64,000 nucleotides of DNA from Bacteroidota bacterium. GTDB lineage: Bacteria; Bacteroidota; Bacteroidia; Chitinophagales; JADIYW01. The DNA is taken from contig JADIYW010000025.1 in NCBI GenBank assembly GCA_016705125.1, positions 1 to 64,000 on the forward strand, read 5' to 3'. The notes beneath the pieces are model-generated. The model saw only the letters and a list, made by a program, of their open reading frames with translations. It was not told the DNA's origin and did not search any database. This document shows positions 10,477-18,868 of the stretch, one piece after another. Each line of letters opens with the position of its first letter. Position 1 is the stretch's first letter. Both the position numbers and the translations under genes were made by a program.

Positions 10477-11547
10477 TTATAAATTATTTATTAATATTTC
10501 AACTATTTTCTCGGATGCTTTACCGTCACCTAAACATTTTGAAATATAGTTTGGTATTGTTATATTATGATATGCAGCTATTATATTTTCCTTACTTGGT
10601 CCAGCTTGCTGATTCCAACCTTCATTTATGGTTTCAACCCATTCGGTTTGCAAATCTAGCAGTATTCCTGGTACTTCATGGAAATATGCTTCTTTGGTTA
10701 CACCTCCAGAATCTGTCAATACGAATTTAGCATAATGAATTAAGGTTTGCGTGTCAATATAACCAAGTGGTTTTGTAACAATAATATTTGGCTTATCTAT
10801 ATAATGTTTGAAGTTATAGGTTTCAATTGCTTTTAAAGTTCTTGGATGGATTGGAAATATTATTGTTTCTTTTATTTCTGAAAGGCTTGATAATATTTGT
10901 TCTAAGTTTTCCTTTAAATCAGTATTGTTTGCTCTATGGCAAGTTAGTAAAACATAGTCCTTCTTTTTTATTCCATTTGTAATAAATGGATTGTTATTGT
11001 TCAATATTTTCTCCCAATTGAGCAGGATAATATCAATCATTACATCTCCAATATTATATACTCCTTCGGTAATACCCATTGATTTTAAAATATCAATTGC
11101 TGTAGGAGTTGGACAGAAATAAAAATCAGAAAGTATATCTGTTATTAATTTATTCGATTCTTCGGGTATATATTTATTAAATTCCCGCAGTCCAGCTTCA
11201 ACATGTCCTAGCTTAATTTTATTTTTTACTGCAGCAATTGCAGCTGCAGAAGTAGAATTTGTATCGCCAAATACAATAACACAATCTGGCTTTTCTTTAA
11301 TAAATATTTCTTCAAGCTTAATCAACATTGTGCCAATTTGATAGCCAGCTGGGCCGGATCCAACCTCAAGATTATAATCAACATCTGGAATTTCTAATTC
11401 ATCAAAAAATGATTTGGACATTTCATAATCGTAATGTTGACCAGTATGAATAATTATTTCTTTAAAGTGCGGCCTTAGAGCTTTCGAAAGTGCTGCTAAT
11501 TTTATAAATTGTGGTCTTGCTCCAACAACTGTTATTACTTTTTTCAT
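10477..11547 (-). CDS. wecB: UDP-N-acetylglucosamine 2-epimerase family, second copy
   Basis: The 356-residue epimerase contains VITVVGARPQFIKLAAL, IHTGQHYDYEMSKSFF, VFGDTNSTSAAA, GHVEAGLREFNKYIPEESN, TCHRANNT, FPIHPRT and LTDSGGVTKEAYF. It is distantly paralogous to 5639-6703. The two probably act on different UDP-sugars (UDP-GlcNAc and UDP-GlcNAc(3NAc)A are the obvious candidates), but which does which cannot be decided here. Its start overlaps the WbqC stop by 4 bp (ATGA type), indicating translational coupling. Confidence 0.85.
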   Translation of the reverse strand: MKKVITVVGARPQFIKLAALSKALRPHFKEIIIHTGQHYDYEMSKSFFDELEIPDVDYNLEVGSGPAGYQIGTMLIKLEEIFIKEKPDCVIVFGDTNSTSAAAIAAVKNKIKLGHVEAGLREFNKYIPEESNKLITDILSDFYFCPTPTAIDILKSMGITEGVYNIGDVMIDIILLNWEKILNNNNPFITNGIKKKDYVLLTCHRANNTDLKENLEQILSSLSEIKETIIFPIHPRTLKAIETYNFKHYIDKPNIIVTKPLGYIDTQTLIHYAKFVLTDSGGVTKEAYFHEVPGILLDLQTEWVETINEGWNQQAGPSKENIIAAYHNITIPNYISKCLGDGKASEKIVEILINNL

Positions 11548-12239
11548 CCATTAATATTTAGCATTTCTTTTATCTCCACAATTGAAATATTCATTAAAAC
11601 GTCCAAAATAGACAAATTAGGTAAAAAATCACCATTTATTTGTTGGTATGGATTCGATTGATAATCTGAATAAATTAGTTCAATCATATTTTGATTATAC
11701 AATTCAGGGTCATTATATTTTTTTGCACCATGTCCAGAAAGGTATTTATTTCCATTTAAATGTTTGCAAATATTAATGTTTTGAGCATTACTTGTTCCAA
11801 AGTCTTTCTCAAAACCTGAAGTCACAAAAATTTTGGTTTTAATTTCTAATTTAGCAATAACCCAATTAATAATCTCAATGTTTAATTGTGCAATATTTTC
11901 GTATTTTTTTTTCAAAATAATTTCAAATTCGGGATAAATTATTTTAAAATTTGGCGCTTTTAGATATGAATTCTTTATTTGATTTAGGTGTTTATTGACC
12001 CATTTATGACTATAATCAATGGCTATTTCATTGTAGTGTTGGTATGCGCCTTCAGAAAGTTTTACAGGAACTGATAAAAGAATTTCTTCCCCATTTATGC
12101 CTTTAATTTTATTTCTATTGGCCACCGTTCCTTTTACATATTGTACAGTGTCCAAAATAACAAATTTATCTGAGTTGGCTATTTTATAAAAATAACCAAG
12201 CCATGGCATATAATTAGGTTGGTGAATCGAGACAATCAT
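11544..12239 (-). CDS. WbqC family protein
   Basis: The 231-residue protein opens with IVSIHQPNYMPWLGYFYKIA and then FVILDTVQYVKGTVANRNKI, the conserved N-terminal signature of the WbqC family (PF08889). WbqC proteins are frequent in O-antigen clusters, but their biochemical role is not settled. They may be involved in transfer or activation of an acyl or amino acid decoration. The gene abuts the acetyltransferase upstream with no spacer and overlaps the epimerase downstream by 4 bp, so the three are likely co-translated and may act on the same sugar. Confidence 0.8.
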   Translation of the reverse strand: MIVSIHQPNYMPWLGYFYKIANSDKFVILDTVQYVKGTVANRNKIKGINGEEILLSVPVKLSEGAYQHYNEIAIDYSHKWVNKHLNQIKNSYLKAPNFKIIYPEFEIILKKKYENIAQLNIEIINWVIAKLEIKTKIFVTSGFEKDFGTSNAQNINICKHLNGNKYLSGHGAKKYNDPELYNQNMIELIYSDYQSNPYQQINGDFLPNLSILDVLMNISIVEIKEMLNING

Positions 12240-12779
12240 CTAAGATGCAATAATAAATGGCTGATAATTATTTTTTTGAACTGACATCCACACATAGCTT
12301 TGATATTTTCCATCTTTATACACCATGTCTTTCAGCAATCCATTTTGGACAAAACCAAATTTTTTGAAAAAATGAATAGATCTTTCATTTTCTTCTAAAA
12401 CGGTAATGTAAATCGTTTGCATATTCAATTGGAAAAACAAATAATCCATTGTCAATTTCAGGGCTTCTTTTCCATGTATTTTTCCCCAATAATCTTTATC
12501 TCCAATGGTAACACCGACCTCACAGTTCTTGTTTATATGGTCTATTTTCATAATGCCAACCATGCCAATAGGTGTATTATTTGCCTTATCAACAATAATC
12601 AACTTTTTTTTATTTGGTTGATTAATTTGAGCATCAAACCATTTTTTTTGTTCCAAAATGTTATTTGGAAAACGACTCTCAAAATATTGGGCTATTTCAT
12701 TATCGAAATTCCAAATACTAATTTTATTAATATCTGTTTCTTCGATAGCACGCAATAAAATATACTTACCTGAAAACAT
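12240..12779 (-). CDS. GNAT family N-acetyltransferase (RimJ/RimL-like)
   Basis: The 179-residue GNAT-fold protein has ILLRAIEETDINKISIW, then TPIGMVGIMKID, VGVTIGDKDYWGKIHGKEAL (acetyl-CoA pyrophosphate-binding region) and YITVLEENERSIHFFKKFGF. It resembles the PseH-type and RimJ/L-type enzymes found in sugar loci, which N-acetylate an amino sugar from acetyl-CoA. It is the first gene of the tight WbqC-epimerase-PIG-L-asnB run. A 56 bp gap separates it from the degraded gene upstream, so a promoter may lie between. Confidence 0.75.
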   Translation of the reverse strand: MFSGKYILLRAIEETDINKISIWNFDNEIAQYFESRFPNNILEQKKWFDAQINQPNKKKLIIVDKANNTPIGMVGIMKIDHINKNCEVGVTIGDKDYWGKIHGKEALKLTMDYLFFQLNMQTIYITVLEENERSIHFFKKFGFVQNGLLKDMVYKDGKYQSYVWMSVQKNNYQPFIIAS

Positions 12780-12835
12780 TTTTTAATTTTTAAAATGTTT
12801 TACAAAGATATTATAAAAACTACAAAAACATTGTT

Positions 12836-13295
12836 CTATTCAATTATTAGCTTTTTAGTAAGTGAATTTTTGTCGGTATTTGTAACTATAAAATATACTC
12901 CAGCTGCTAAATTGCTTTTTTGAACCATTATTTCAACATTAGAAAGGTCATTTTGGGTTTCTTCAAAAAGATTTTTGACCAATTTACCAGTAATATCAAC
13001 CAATTGAACGGACAAATATTTAGAATCTATATCAGTAATTTTTATATTAAACTGTCCATAAATACAAAGTAAAAACACCTGCTGTTGAAGTGTTGTTTGA
13101 AGGGTCAAGCATACAATCCATCATTCGTAATGCAGAATTTGAGCTAGGTTTTATTTGTTTCAACTCTGATAAATCATTGATGTAGTTTTCACTTATTCCA
13201 TGATTTCCGCAAACTGGGATATTATTTTGTTGAGCATTGGCATTAAAGCAACTTATTACAATAAGTGCAAAGCATAGGAATTTAGTTCTAAACAT
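12836..13295 (-). pseudogene. Remnant of a T9SS-secreted protein: signal peptide joined to a sorting domain
   Basis: The first frame (13295 on) starts with a clear signal peptide, MFRTKFLCFALIVISCFNANA, then QQNNIPVCGNHGISENYIN and a short Ser/Asn-rich stretch, and stops at 13047. The second frame begins near 13108 and is a T9SS type A C-terminal domain: QFNIKITDIDSKYLSVQLVD, ITGKLVKN, LAAGVYFIVTN and LTKKLIIE. The usual YPNP motif before GQFNIKI is missing (the codons read IYGQF). A deletion plus frameshift therefore seems to have removed the whole functional domain. It looks like a collapsed secreted-enzyme gene stranded in the polysaccharide locus. Confidence 0.6.
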
Positions 13296-13468
13296 GGTTA
13301 TATTGTTTTTATTTTAACACAATATAATTACAAAAAATCGAAAAAAAAAAACAATTTTATGGAATAAATAAAAAAAAACAATTAGTTTTTAAAAAAAACA
13401 AATTAATAAAAATTAATATATGTTTGAAGATTAATCTTTTTTTATGGAATATGCAATATTAAAGTGCT

Positions 13469-14233
13469 TTATTCTATAATTGCATACGAAATAGCTGTGC
13501 CAAATGCAAATCGTTCTATCCTTAATTTATTTATATTGAGCTCTTCTAAAACAGCAATGGTTTCACCAGGAAATGTTTTCATATTTAACTCATCAAATGC
13601 AATAATCGCACCTTTGGGCATTCTTGGCAATAAATATTTAATAGCCACTTTTGTTGGCTCATAAACATCCACATCTAAATAAAGCATGCTAACAATTAGG
13701 TGGGGATTTTCTTCTAAATAATTCGGTATCGTTTCCAAGATATCACCCTTTACTAATTCCACCTTTCCTATATGTCCTAGACTACGACCCTTGTCAAATA
13801 CCTCAATACTCTTTTTTAGATCATCGTAAGAATCTGCAAAATAACCTCCCTCTTTATTGAAAATAGATGTTGACTTTTCGTCCTGTTGACTTATGTTAGT
13901 AAAACCACCAAAGGTGTCAAATCCAATTATTTTACGTGTATGATTAAAAGGTTCTAATATAGCACTCAATTGAGCATAGGTCATCAAACCGCCTCCATGA
14001 AAAACTCCACATTCGACTATGGAACCATGTATATTAATTATTTTCTTAAACAATTCATATCTAGCTATAAATCGCGAAACACTTCCCTTTGGGACATATT
14101 TAGAAAAATTTTCGAGTTTATCTAAATCATTTCCATTGCTTCCCTTGTAATATTCATCTACTGAGCTTAAATAAGATTTATACTGCTCACTTGCATTCTC
14201 TTTGTAAGCCAAACTTTTTTCTAATTCGTTCAT
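13469..14233 (-). CDS. TylF/MycF-family O-methyltransferase (class I SAM-dependent)
   Basis: The 254-residue protein has the SAM-binding motif SIVECGVFHGGGLMTYAQL followed by IIGFDTFGGF. It then has DVDVYEPTKVAIKYLLPRMP and GAIIAFDELN, the acidic metal-binding and post-core motifs typical of TylF (macrocin O-methyltransferase) relatives. In polysaccharide loci such enzymes methylate a sugar hydroxyl. The gap downstream (13296-13468) is very AT-rich and shows no gene. The gap upstream to the glycosyltransferase is 71 bp. Confidence 0.8.
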   Translation of the reverse strand: MNELEKSLAYKENASEQYKSYLSSVDEYYKGSNGNDLDKLENFSKYVPKGSVSRFIARYELFKKIINIHGSIVECGVFHGGGLMTYAQLSAILEPFNHTRKIIGFDTFGGFTNISQQDEKSTSIFNKEGGYFADSYDDLKKSIEVFDKGRSLGHIGKVELVKGDILETIPNYLEENPHLIVSMLYLDVDVYEPTKVAIKYLLPRMPKGAIIAFDELNMKTFPGETIAVLEELNINKLRIERFAFGTAISYAIIE

Positions 14234-14304
14234 TTTTTTAAATTAAAGTATACAAATAAAAATCTACATGCCAAAAGTAGAATAATTTATTTAACCAAAT
14301 AAAT

Positions 14305-15498
14305 TTAATCTCCTTTATTAATAATTCTAATAATCTCTTTTGATTTTGTATTACATGAAAGATAGTTCTCTCCAATTTTTCTTATTTCTTTTGATTTTTC
14401 AGTAGAATCATTTCCATTATAAAATTGTTTTAAAAAAAGCACTATCTTATCGAAGTCAATTGTTTCTTCATTTTCGGATATTTTCAAATAAAATGGTTCA
14501 AATTCTGGATTGTTGGAAATATCTATTTCATAATGCGAAAAAATAAAAGGGAAGCCCATTCCTATATATTCTCTAATTTTTAAGGTAGCACCTTCCTTGC
14601 TTTTCCACCGATGAAAGCCCAGGCTACCTATACCTAAATGGCATTTATTCAATATTTCATGGTATTTCTCCCCTGTCATCTTTGGATAAAAAATTACCCT
14701 AGCATTTGGTTTGTCTCCTTTGTACATTCTTTTAGTTTTAGCAGTAAAATTGCCCACTAAATGTAAAGTTAAATAAACTTGTCCATTATAGGCTTTTAAG
14801 CCTTTTATAAGTCTGTCAGTTCCATAAGCTGAATAGGCTGTTGTGCAAGCCATTATTAAATGAAACCCCTCCGATGCGGAAGGATGAATTGCTCTTAATT
14901 TTGTTCTTTCAAAATTATAACTATTTCCAACAGTATGACAATTGTATTTTTCCTTTATTCTATAGGTTTGATATGCATTTATTTCGTCAGTAACTGCAAA
15001 ACCACCTTTGGCAAGTGCAATAAGTTGGTTTCCATATTTCTTTTCTTTGTTAATTCGGTTATAAATATCTTTAAGATTGGAAAAGTCAAAGGTTTTAAAA
15101 TAATAGAGATAATCTCTAAATTTAATCGCTTTTAACACATAATAAATTTCAATCAACTCTTTTGAATGGTGTTCGAGCCATATTCTCTTTGGGTATTTTT
15201 CAAAAAACTCAACTATTGGTTTAGAGGGTTGTGGGTATCTAAAAATAATTTCGTCCTCTGGTTTCAATTTTTCTTTCAAAAAATCTTCTACTTTTAATAA
15301 GCCTTCTGCTTCAGTTTTATAAAAAATGTGAACCGAATTTTCAAACTGCTTATTATCTACTTTATCTGAAAGGAATAAAAAAATTCCGTAACCACTTATT
15401 TCTGTATTTTTAAAACCATTTACAAAGTCTTCAGACCTTCTGATTATACTATAAGCAGTTTCATTTTGTATAATAACTATATAAAATAAGGTTCTCAT
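14305..15498 (-). CDS. Putative glycosyltransferase (GT-B type)
   Basis: The 397-residue protein has VWLEHHSKE-like text in the N-terminal half (RIWLEHHSKELIEIYY), then LAKGGFAVTDEINAYQ and HTVGNSYNF. The C-terminal half has YLTLHLVGN, ARVIFYPKMTGEKYHEILNK, CHLGIGSLG and ATLKIREYIGMGFPFIFSH. The last motifs resemble the donor-binding region of GT4 enzymes (KIREYIGMG in place of KxxEYLAxG). The acceptor and donor are unknown. Its start codon shares one base with the stop of the upstream amidotransferase (TGATG), so translation is coupled. Confidence 0.7.
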   Translation of the reverse strand: MRTLFYIVIIQNETAYSIIRRSEDFVNGFKNTEISGYGIFLFLSDKVDNKQFENSVHIFYKTEAEGLLKVEDFLKEKLKPEDEIIFRYPQPSKPIVEFFEKYPKRIWLEHHSKELIEIYYVLKAIKFRDYLYYFKTFDFSNLKDIYNRINKEKKYGNQLIALAKGGFAVTDEINAYQTYRIKEKYNCHTVGNSYNFERTKLRAIHPSASEGFHLIMACTTAYSAYGTDRLIKGLKAYNGQVYLTLHLVGNFTAKTKRMYKGDKPNARVIFYPKMTGEKYHEILNKCHLGIGSLGFHRWKSKEGATLKIREYIGMGFPFIFSHYEIDISNNPEFEPFYLKISENEETIDFDKIVLFLKQFYNGNDSTEKSKEIRKIGENYLSCNTKSKEIIRIINKGD

Positions 15499-16667
15499 CA
15501 GTTGTTTTGTATAGGCTTAGTTAATACACCAACAAATCGCAATATTCTAACAGGAATATATAGAACTGATTTAAGTAAAAACATTAAAATCCTTATTTTA
15601 AGTTGTTGATTAGTTTTATAATTTTCATGAGCTATTGGCTTATTAGATAAAAAACCTGTCATAAATTCTTCGTCGAAATCGAGTTTTTTCATTACATATT
15701 CTCTATCTTCTAACTGCATCGACATTGGATATGATTCTTTTTCCATTTCTTTAACAGCTTCGGCTTTAGTTATCTGATGCGACATAACAAGATTAGAAAG
15801 ATGCATTTTTCGTTTATCAATATTCGCCTTATTGGGCAAAATATATCCTTGATAAAATCGAGTAAAAATGGATTCAAAATGTTTCCAACCATAATCTGTC
15901 CAACCAATTTTATCAATTATCGTTTGTTTTACTTCAGCTTTATTGTAAGGAATATAATTCAATAAAATAATTTGTTGTATGCCAAAAACAACTTCGTAAA
16001 TATATTTTCTATAAATGCTCAACTTTGGTAAAGTTCTTATTTTTATAGAACCAAATTGCTGATGAATATCTTTTAAGTTTTCATAATCATCTTTTATTTT
16101 ACACGTCCATCCAACAGGATTTATGGCTTCCGTTTCTAGATTATGTCCACTTAATATGTATTTAATTTTTTTCTTATAAGCAATTTCATACAAAGCAGCT
16201 CCTATAAGTTGGTCGGTTGGCATCTCTAAATCCAATACGTTTGATTTAAAGTAAGACCGTTGAAGATCTTTAAACTCTTCCCAATTTAGTACATAAGTGA
16301 TCAAATCATAATTAAGAATTTTGGTAATGTTTTCGATGTTTTTAACAGCATGCTCCGTATTCCATCCATTATCAAAGTGTACCAAAAGAGGTCTCAAATT
16401 CCATTGCTTTGCCATATAGCAAAGATAAGAACTATCTACTCCACCACTTAAACCAATAATGCAATCATATTCATTTTTTTTTGAGTTCTTTTTTATTTCA
16501 TCGAGAATTGATAATAGTTTTTCTTTTTTCCTATCTATTGGAACTTTTAAAACACTTTCTTCTAAAGTTTCAAAATAAACACAATAATTACACTTACCTT
16601 CTTTATCAAAAGTTATAGTTGGTGCTGTTGTATCTAAAAGGCATTTTGTACATTGAACTAATTCCAT
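15498..16667 (-). CDS. WbpG/WbuX-type N-acetyl sugar amidotransferase, intact copy
   Basis: The 389-residue protein begins with a zinc-ribbon-like N-terminus (CTKC, then CNYC), followed by the PP-loop IIGLSGGVDSSYLCYMA and LVHFDNGWNTEHAVKNIENI. It also has GWTDYGWKHFESIFTRFYQG and IDKRKMHLSNLVMSHQITK. It is the paralogue of the broken copy at 3030-4174. Enzymes of this family use ATP and ammonia from HisH/HisF partners to amidate or amidinate N-acetylated uronic acids, or make pseudaminic-type derivatives. The only HisH/HisF genes visible are 10 kb downstream, beside the broken copy, so this one may share them. Confidence 0.85.
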   Translation of the reverse strand: MELVQCTKCLLDTTAPTITFDKEGKCNYCVYFETLEESVLKVPIDRKKEKLLSILDEIKKNSKKNEYDCIIGLSGGVDSSYLCYMAKQWNLRPLLVHFDNGWNTEHAVKNIENITKILNYDLITYVLNWEEFKDLQRSYFKSNVLDLEMPTDQLIGAALYEIAYKKKIKYILSGHNLETEAINPVGWTCKIKDDYENLKDIHQQFGSIKIRTLPKLSIYRKYIYEVVFGIQQIILLNYIPYNKAEVKQTIIDKIGWTDYGWKHFESIFTRFYQGYILPNKANIDKRKMHLSNLVMSHQITKAEAVKEMEKESYPMSMQLEDREYVMKKLDFDEEFMTGFLSNKPIAHENYKTNQQLKIRILMFLLKSVLYIPVRILRFVGVLTKPIQNN

Positions 16668-16677
16668 ATTGAATAAT

Positions 16678-17957
16678 TTAGTCTTCTTCTTCAGGTGTTA
16701 AACTTAAAAAATAGGAGCGAATAAAATAATATATATATACTAGGGAATAATTTAGGGTAAATAAAAACAACATTCCTTTTGATGTTTCAAATATTAAATA
16801 ACCAATATATAATGAACCTAAACTAGATAGAATTAAATATACATGAATTAGAAAATCTTCAAATAGCTTCTTGCGGATAAAATAAACATAGGTTAAGGGT
16901 CCAACTATAAAATTTAAATAGTAATAAAATCCAAGGATTTGTGCAAATTCGCCGGCCAAAAACCATTTTTCGCCAAAAACAAATGCAAATAATTGTGGTC
17001 CAAATAATAATAATGAAATAAATGGCACCAAACCTATAAGGAAAGACCCTATAGCCGTTTTTATAAATAACTGTTTACAATTGTCATTTTTATGTATTTC
17101 TTCAATTGCTTTTCTCGAAAAAATTTGTGATATTGCATTGCTTCCTATCGTTAATGGGATGCCTAAAAATCGTCTAGCATAACCTATGTTTCCCACCTCA
17201 TAAACTGTAATGGTTTTGGATAAGAACAAGGTCGGCAATTCATTTGATGCTGTTTGCATTAAGTCGTTAGGCAATGAAATAAGAAAAATTTCTTTTCAAT
17301 CTTTAATATTTCTTTTATTCTTTTAAAAGATGCCAATCTTTTAAATTTCCAATATGGCTTTAAGTAAAATAATAAAGAAATTACTGTTGTCAAAAAAGTA
17401 CTAAAAAAATAGCCGCCAAGCAACCCTCTATAATCAGGATGTACATTCAAAATGTGAGGCGCAATAACTGCATATAAAATTTGAAATCCTATGCTCGATA
17501 AGGAATAGATTATATTAAGAGAAGAAATCGTTTTATAGTTAGCATTTTTTTGATACCAAGACCCCATTGAAGAATTGAATCCATTTAAAAAAACTACTAC
17601 TGGAATTAAATATATAAATTTTGAGAAAATTATATTTTCACCACTCACAAAACTAATTATTTTTGGAAAAAAAACCAACAGAAAAAATAACGCAATCGAC
17701 ACTATTAAATTGATACTATTAGATAATAAAATTGCATTAACCGTATTAGTTACTTTACGCTGAATTAATATACTATGATTATAATGGGAATTAAAAAATG
17801 CATTTAATATATTTATTAGTGCCATAAATACTGCCACTATTCCATAATCAATAGGATGGTAAATTCGTGAAAGTACTGGCGCCAAAAACAAAGGCACAAA
17901 TGTGGCTATAGAACCACCAAAGAAAAGGGTAAAAAAATTCTTCCCCTCTCCAACCAT
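16678..17957 (-). pseudogene. Wzx-type polysaccharide flippase, split by one frameshift
   Basis: The first part (17957 to 17259) and second part (17274 to 16678) together make about 426 residues of a MATE/MOP-superfamily exporter with around a dozen hydrophobic helices. The N-terminus has FFGGSIATFVPLFLAPVLSR and the usual IYHPIDYGIVAVF. The second part has YARRFLGIPLTIGSNAISQIF. The parts join at an A5 run (17284-17288); one more base gives KKFFLISLPNDLMQTASNELP. Flippases of this type move undecaprenyl-linked repeat units across the inner membrane. With only one homopolymer indel the gene may be intact in the cell, or phase-variable. Confidence 0.8.
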
Positions 17958-18012
17958 AAGTTTCTCTTTTTAGCTTTAATAAAATTAAATACCTTCATTT
18001 ATCTAAAAGAAG

Positions 18013-18867
18013 TTAATAAGTAATGATTGGATTGCAATAATTAACAATTTCCAAAAATTTTCGTTTATCATTTATATCAAATTGATACAAAGCATTTCTA
18101 TCAAAATATTTACTATTTAAAATAGCTGTTGACTTTTTATTTTCTTCTGTTAAAACGATTAATTCAAATTTGCCTTTTTCCAATCCAAATATTTTGGAAA
18201 TAGAGGTGTCGGGAAATGCTTCCCCATCTTTTGTAATAACAATAGCACTATCTGGCAATAAATACTTCAAATTAAATGTATTTAATCTCTGATGGTTTGA
18301 TTTGTTTTTAAAGTACACATCATTTACTGGGTCATGGATTTCCCAATTTCCATTATCTGGATTAAAGACTTCTAAATAAACATAAGAAGAAACGATTTTT
18401 GAATTATTTTCAAAGAACATTGCTGACATAATACGTGTCTTATATTTAAAATATTGACACAATCGTTGCATAACCAAAATGGTAGGATAAGAAGTTAACC
18501 CCGGTTTTTTATTTAGTTTTTTATTTGAATATAAAAACATATCCTCAATTACTTTTGAAGTATTAAAAGTATATGAATATAGTTGGGTTGCTTGGTTCGA
18601 ACAATTATTATGCACCCACGATCTTAAAGAATCAATTCTATTGGTTTCATTCTTGAAATTAATCGCTGCAAAGTATTCATAAATAGCTGGATTTTCGTCT
18701 TTTGCCTTTTTCTGAATGCTGTAATCTGCTTTTTCGCGCAATAAGTTTTTTAATTTTTCAGCCTTTTCGGGTTCTACCAAAAAAGATATATTAGCAAACA
18801 AACTAATGGCTAAGAAGAACACCAGAATTGAAAAAAATATTAATCTTTGCAATTTACTATTACTCAT
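18013..18867 (-). CDS. Transglutaminase-like membrane protein lacking the catalytic Cys and His (pseudoenzyme)
   Basis: The 284-residue protein has one N-terminal membrane helix (about residues 9-30) and a periplasmic domain homologous to 20838-21653. The shared parts align well: MQRLCQYFKYKTRIMSA with MQELLYMLGFETRFVSI, YLEVFN with FLEIYN, and WEIHDPVNDVYF with WEIQDPLNDVYY. The paralogue's catalytic-type Cys119 corresponds to Ser126 here and its His154 to Tyr162. Only the Asp (Asp179) remains. It therefore looks like an inactive partner or substrate-binding version. It is 2 bp from the second asparagine synthase gene. The function of either paralogue is unknown to me. Confidence 0.6.
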   Translation of the reverse strand: MSNSKLQRLIFFSILVFFLAISLFANISFLVEPEKAEKLKNLLREKADYSIQKKAKDENPAIYEYFAAINFKNETNRIDSLRSWVHNNCSNQATQLYSYTFNTSKVIEDMFLYSNKKLNKKPGLTSYPTILVMQRLCQYFKYKTRIMSAMFFENNSKIVSSYVYLEVFNPDNGNWEIHDPVNDVYFKNKSNHQRLNTFNLKYLLPDSAIVITKDGEAFPDTSISKIFGLEKGKFELIVLTEENKKSTAILNSKYFDRNALYQFDINDKRKFLEIVNYCNPIITY

Positions 18868-18868
18868 C

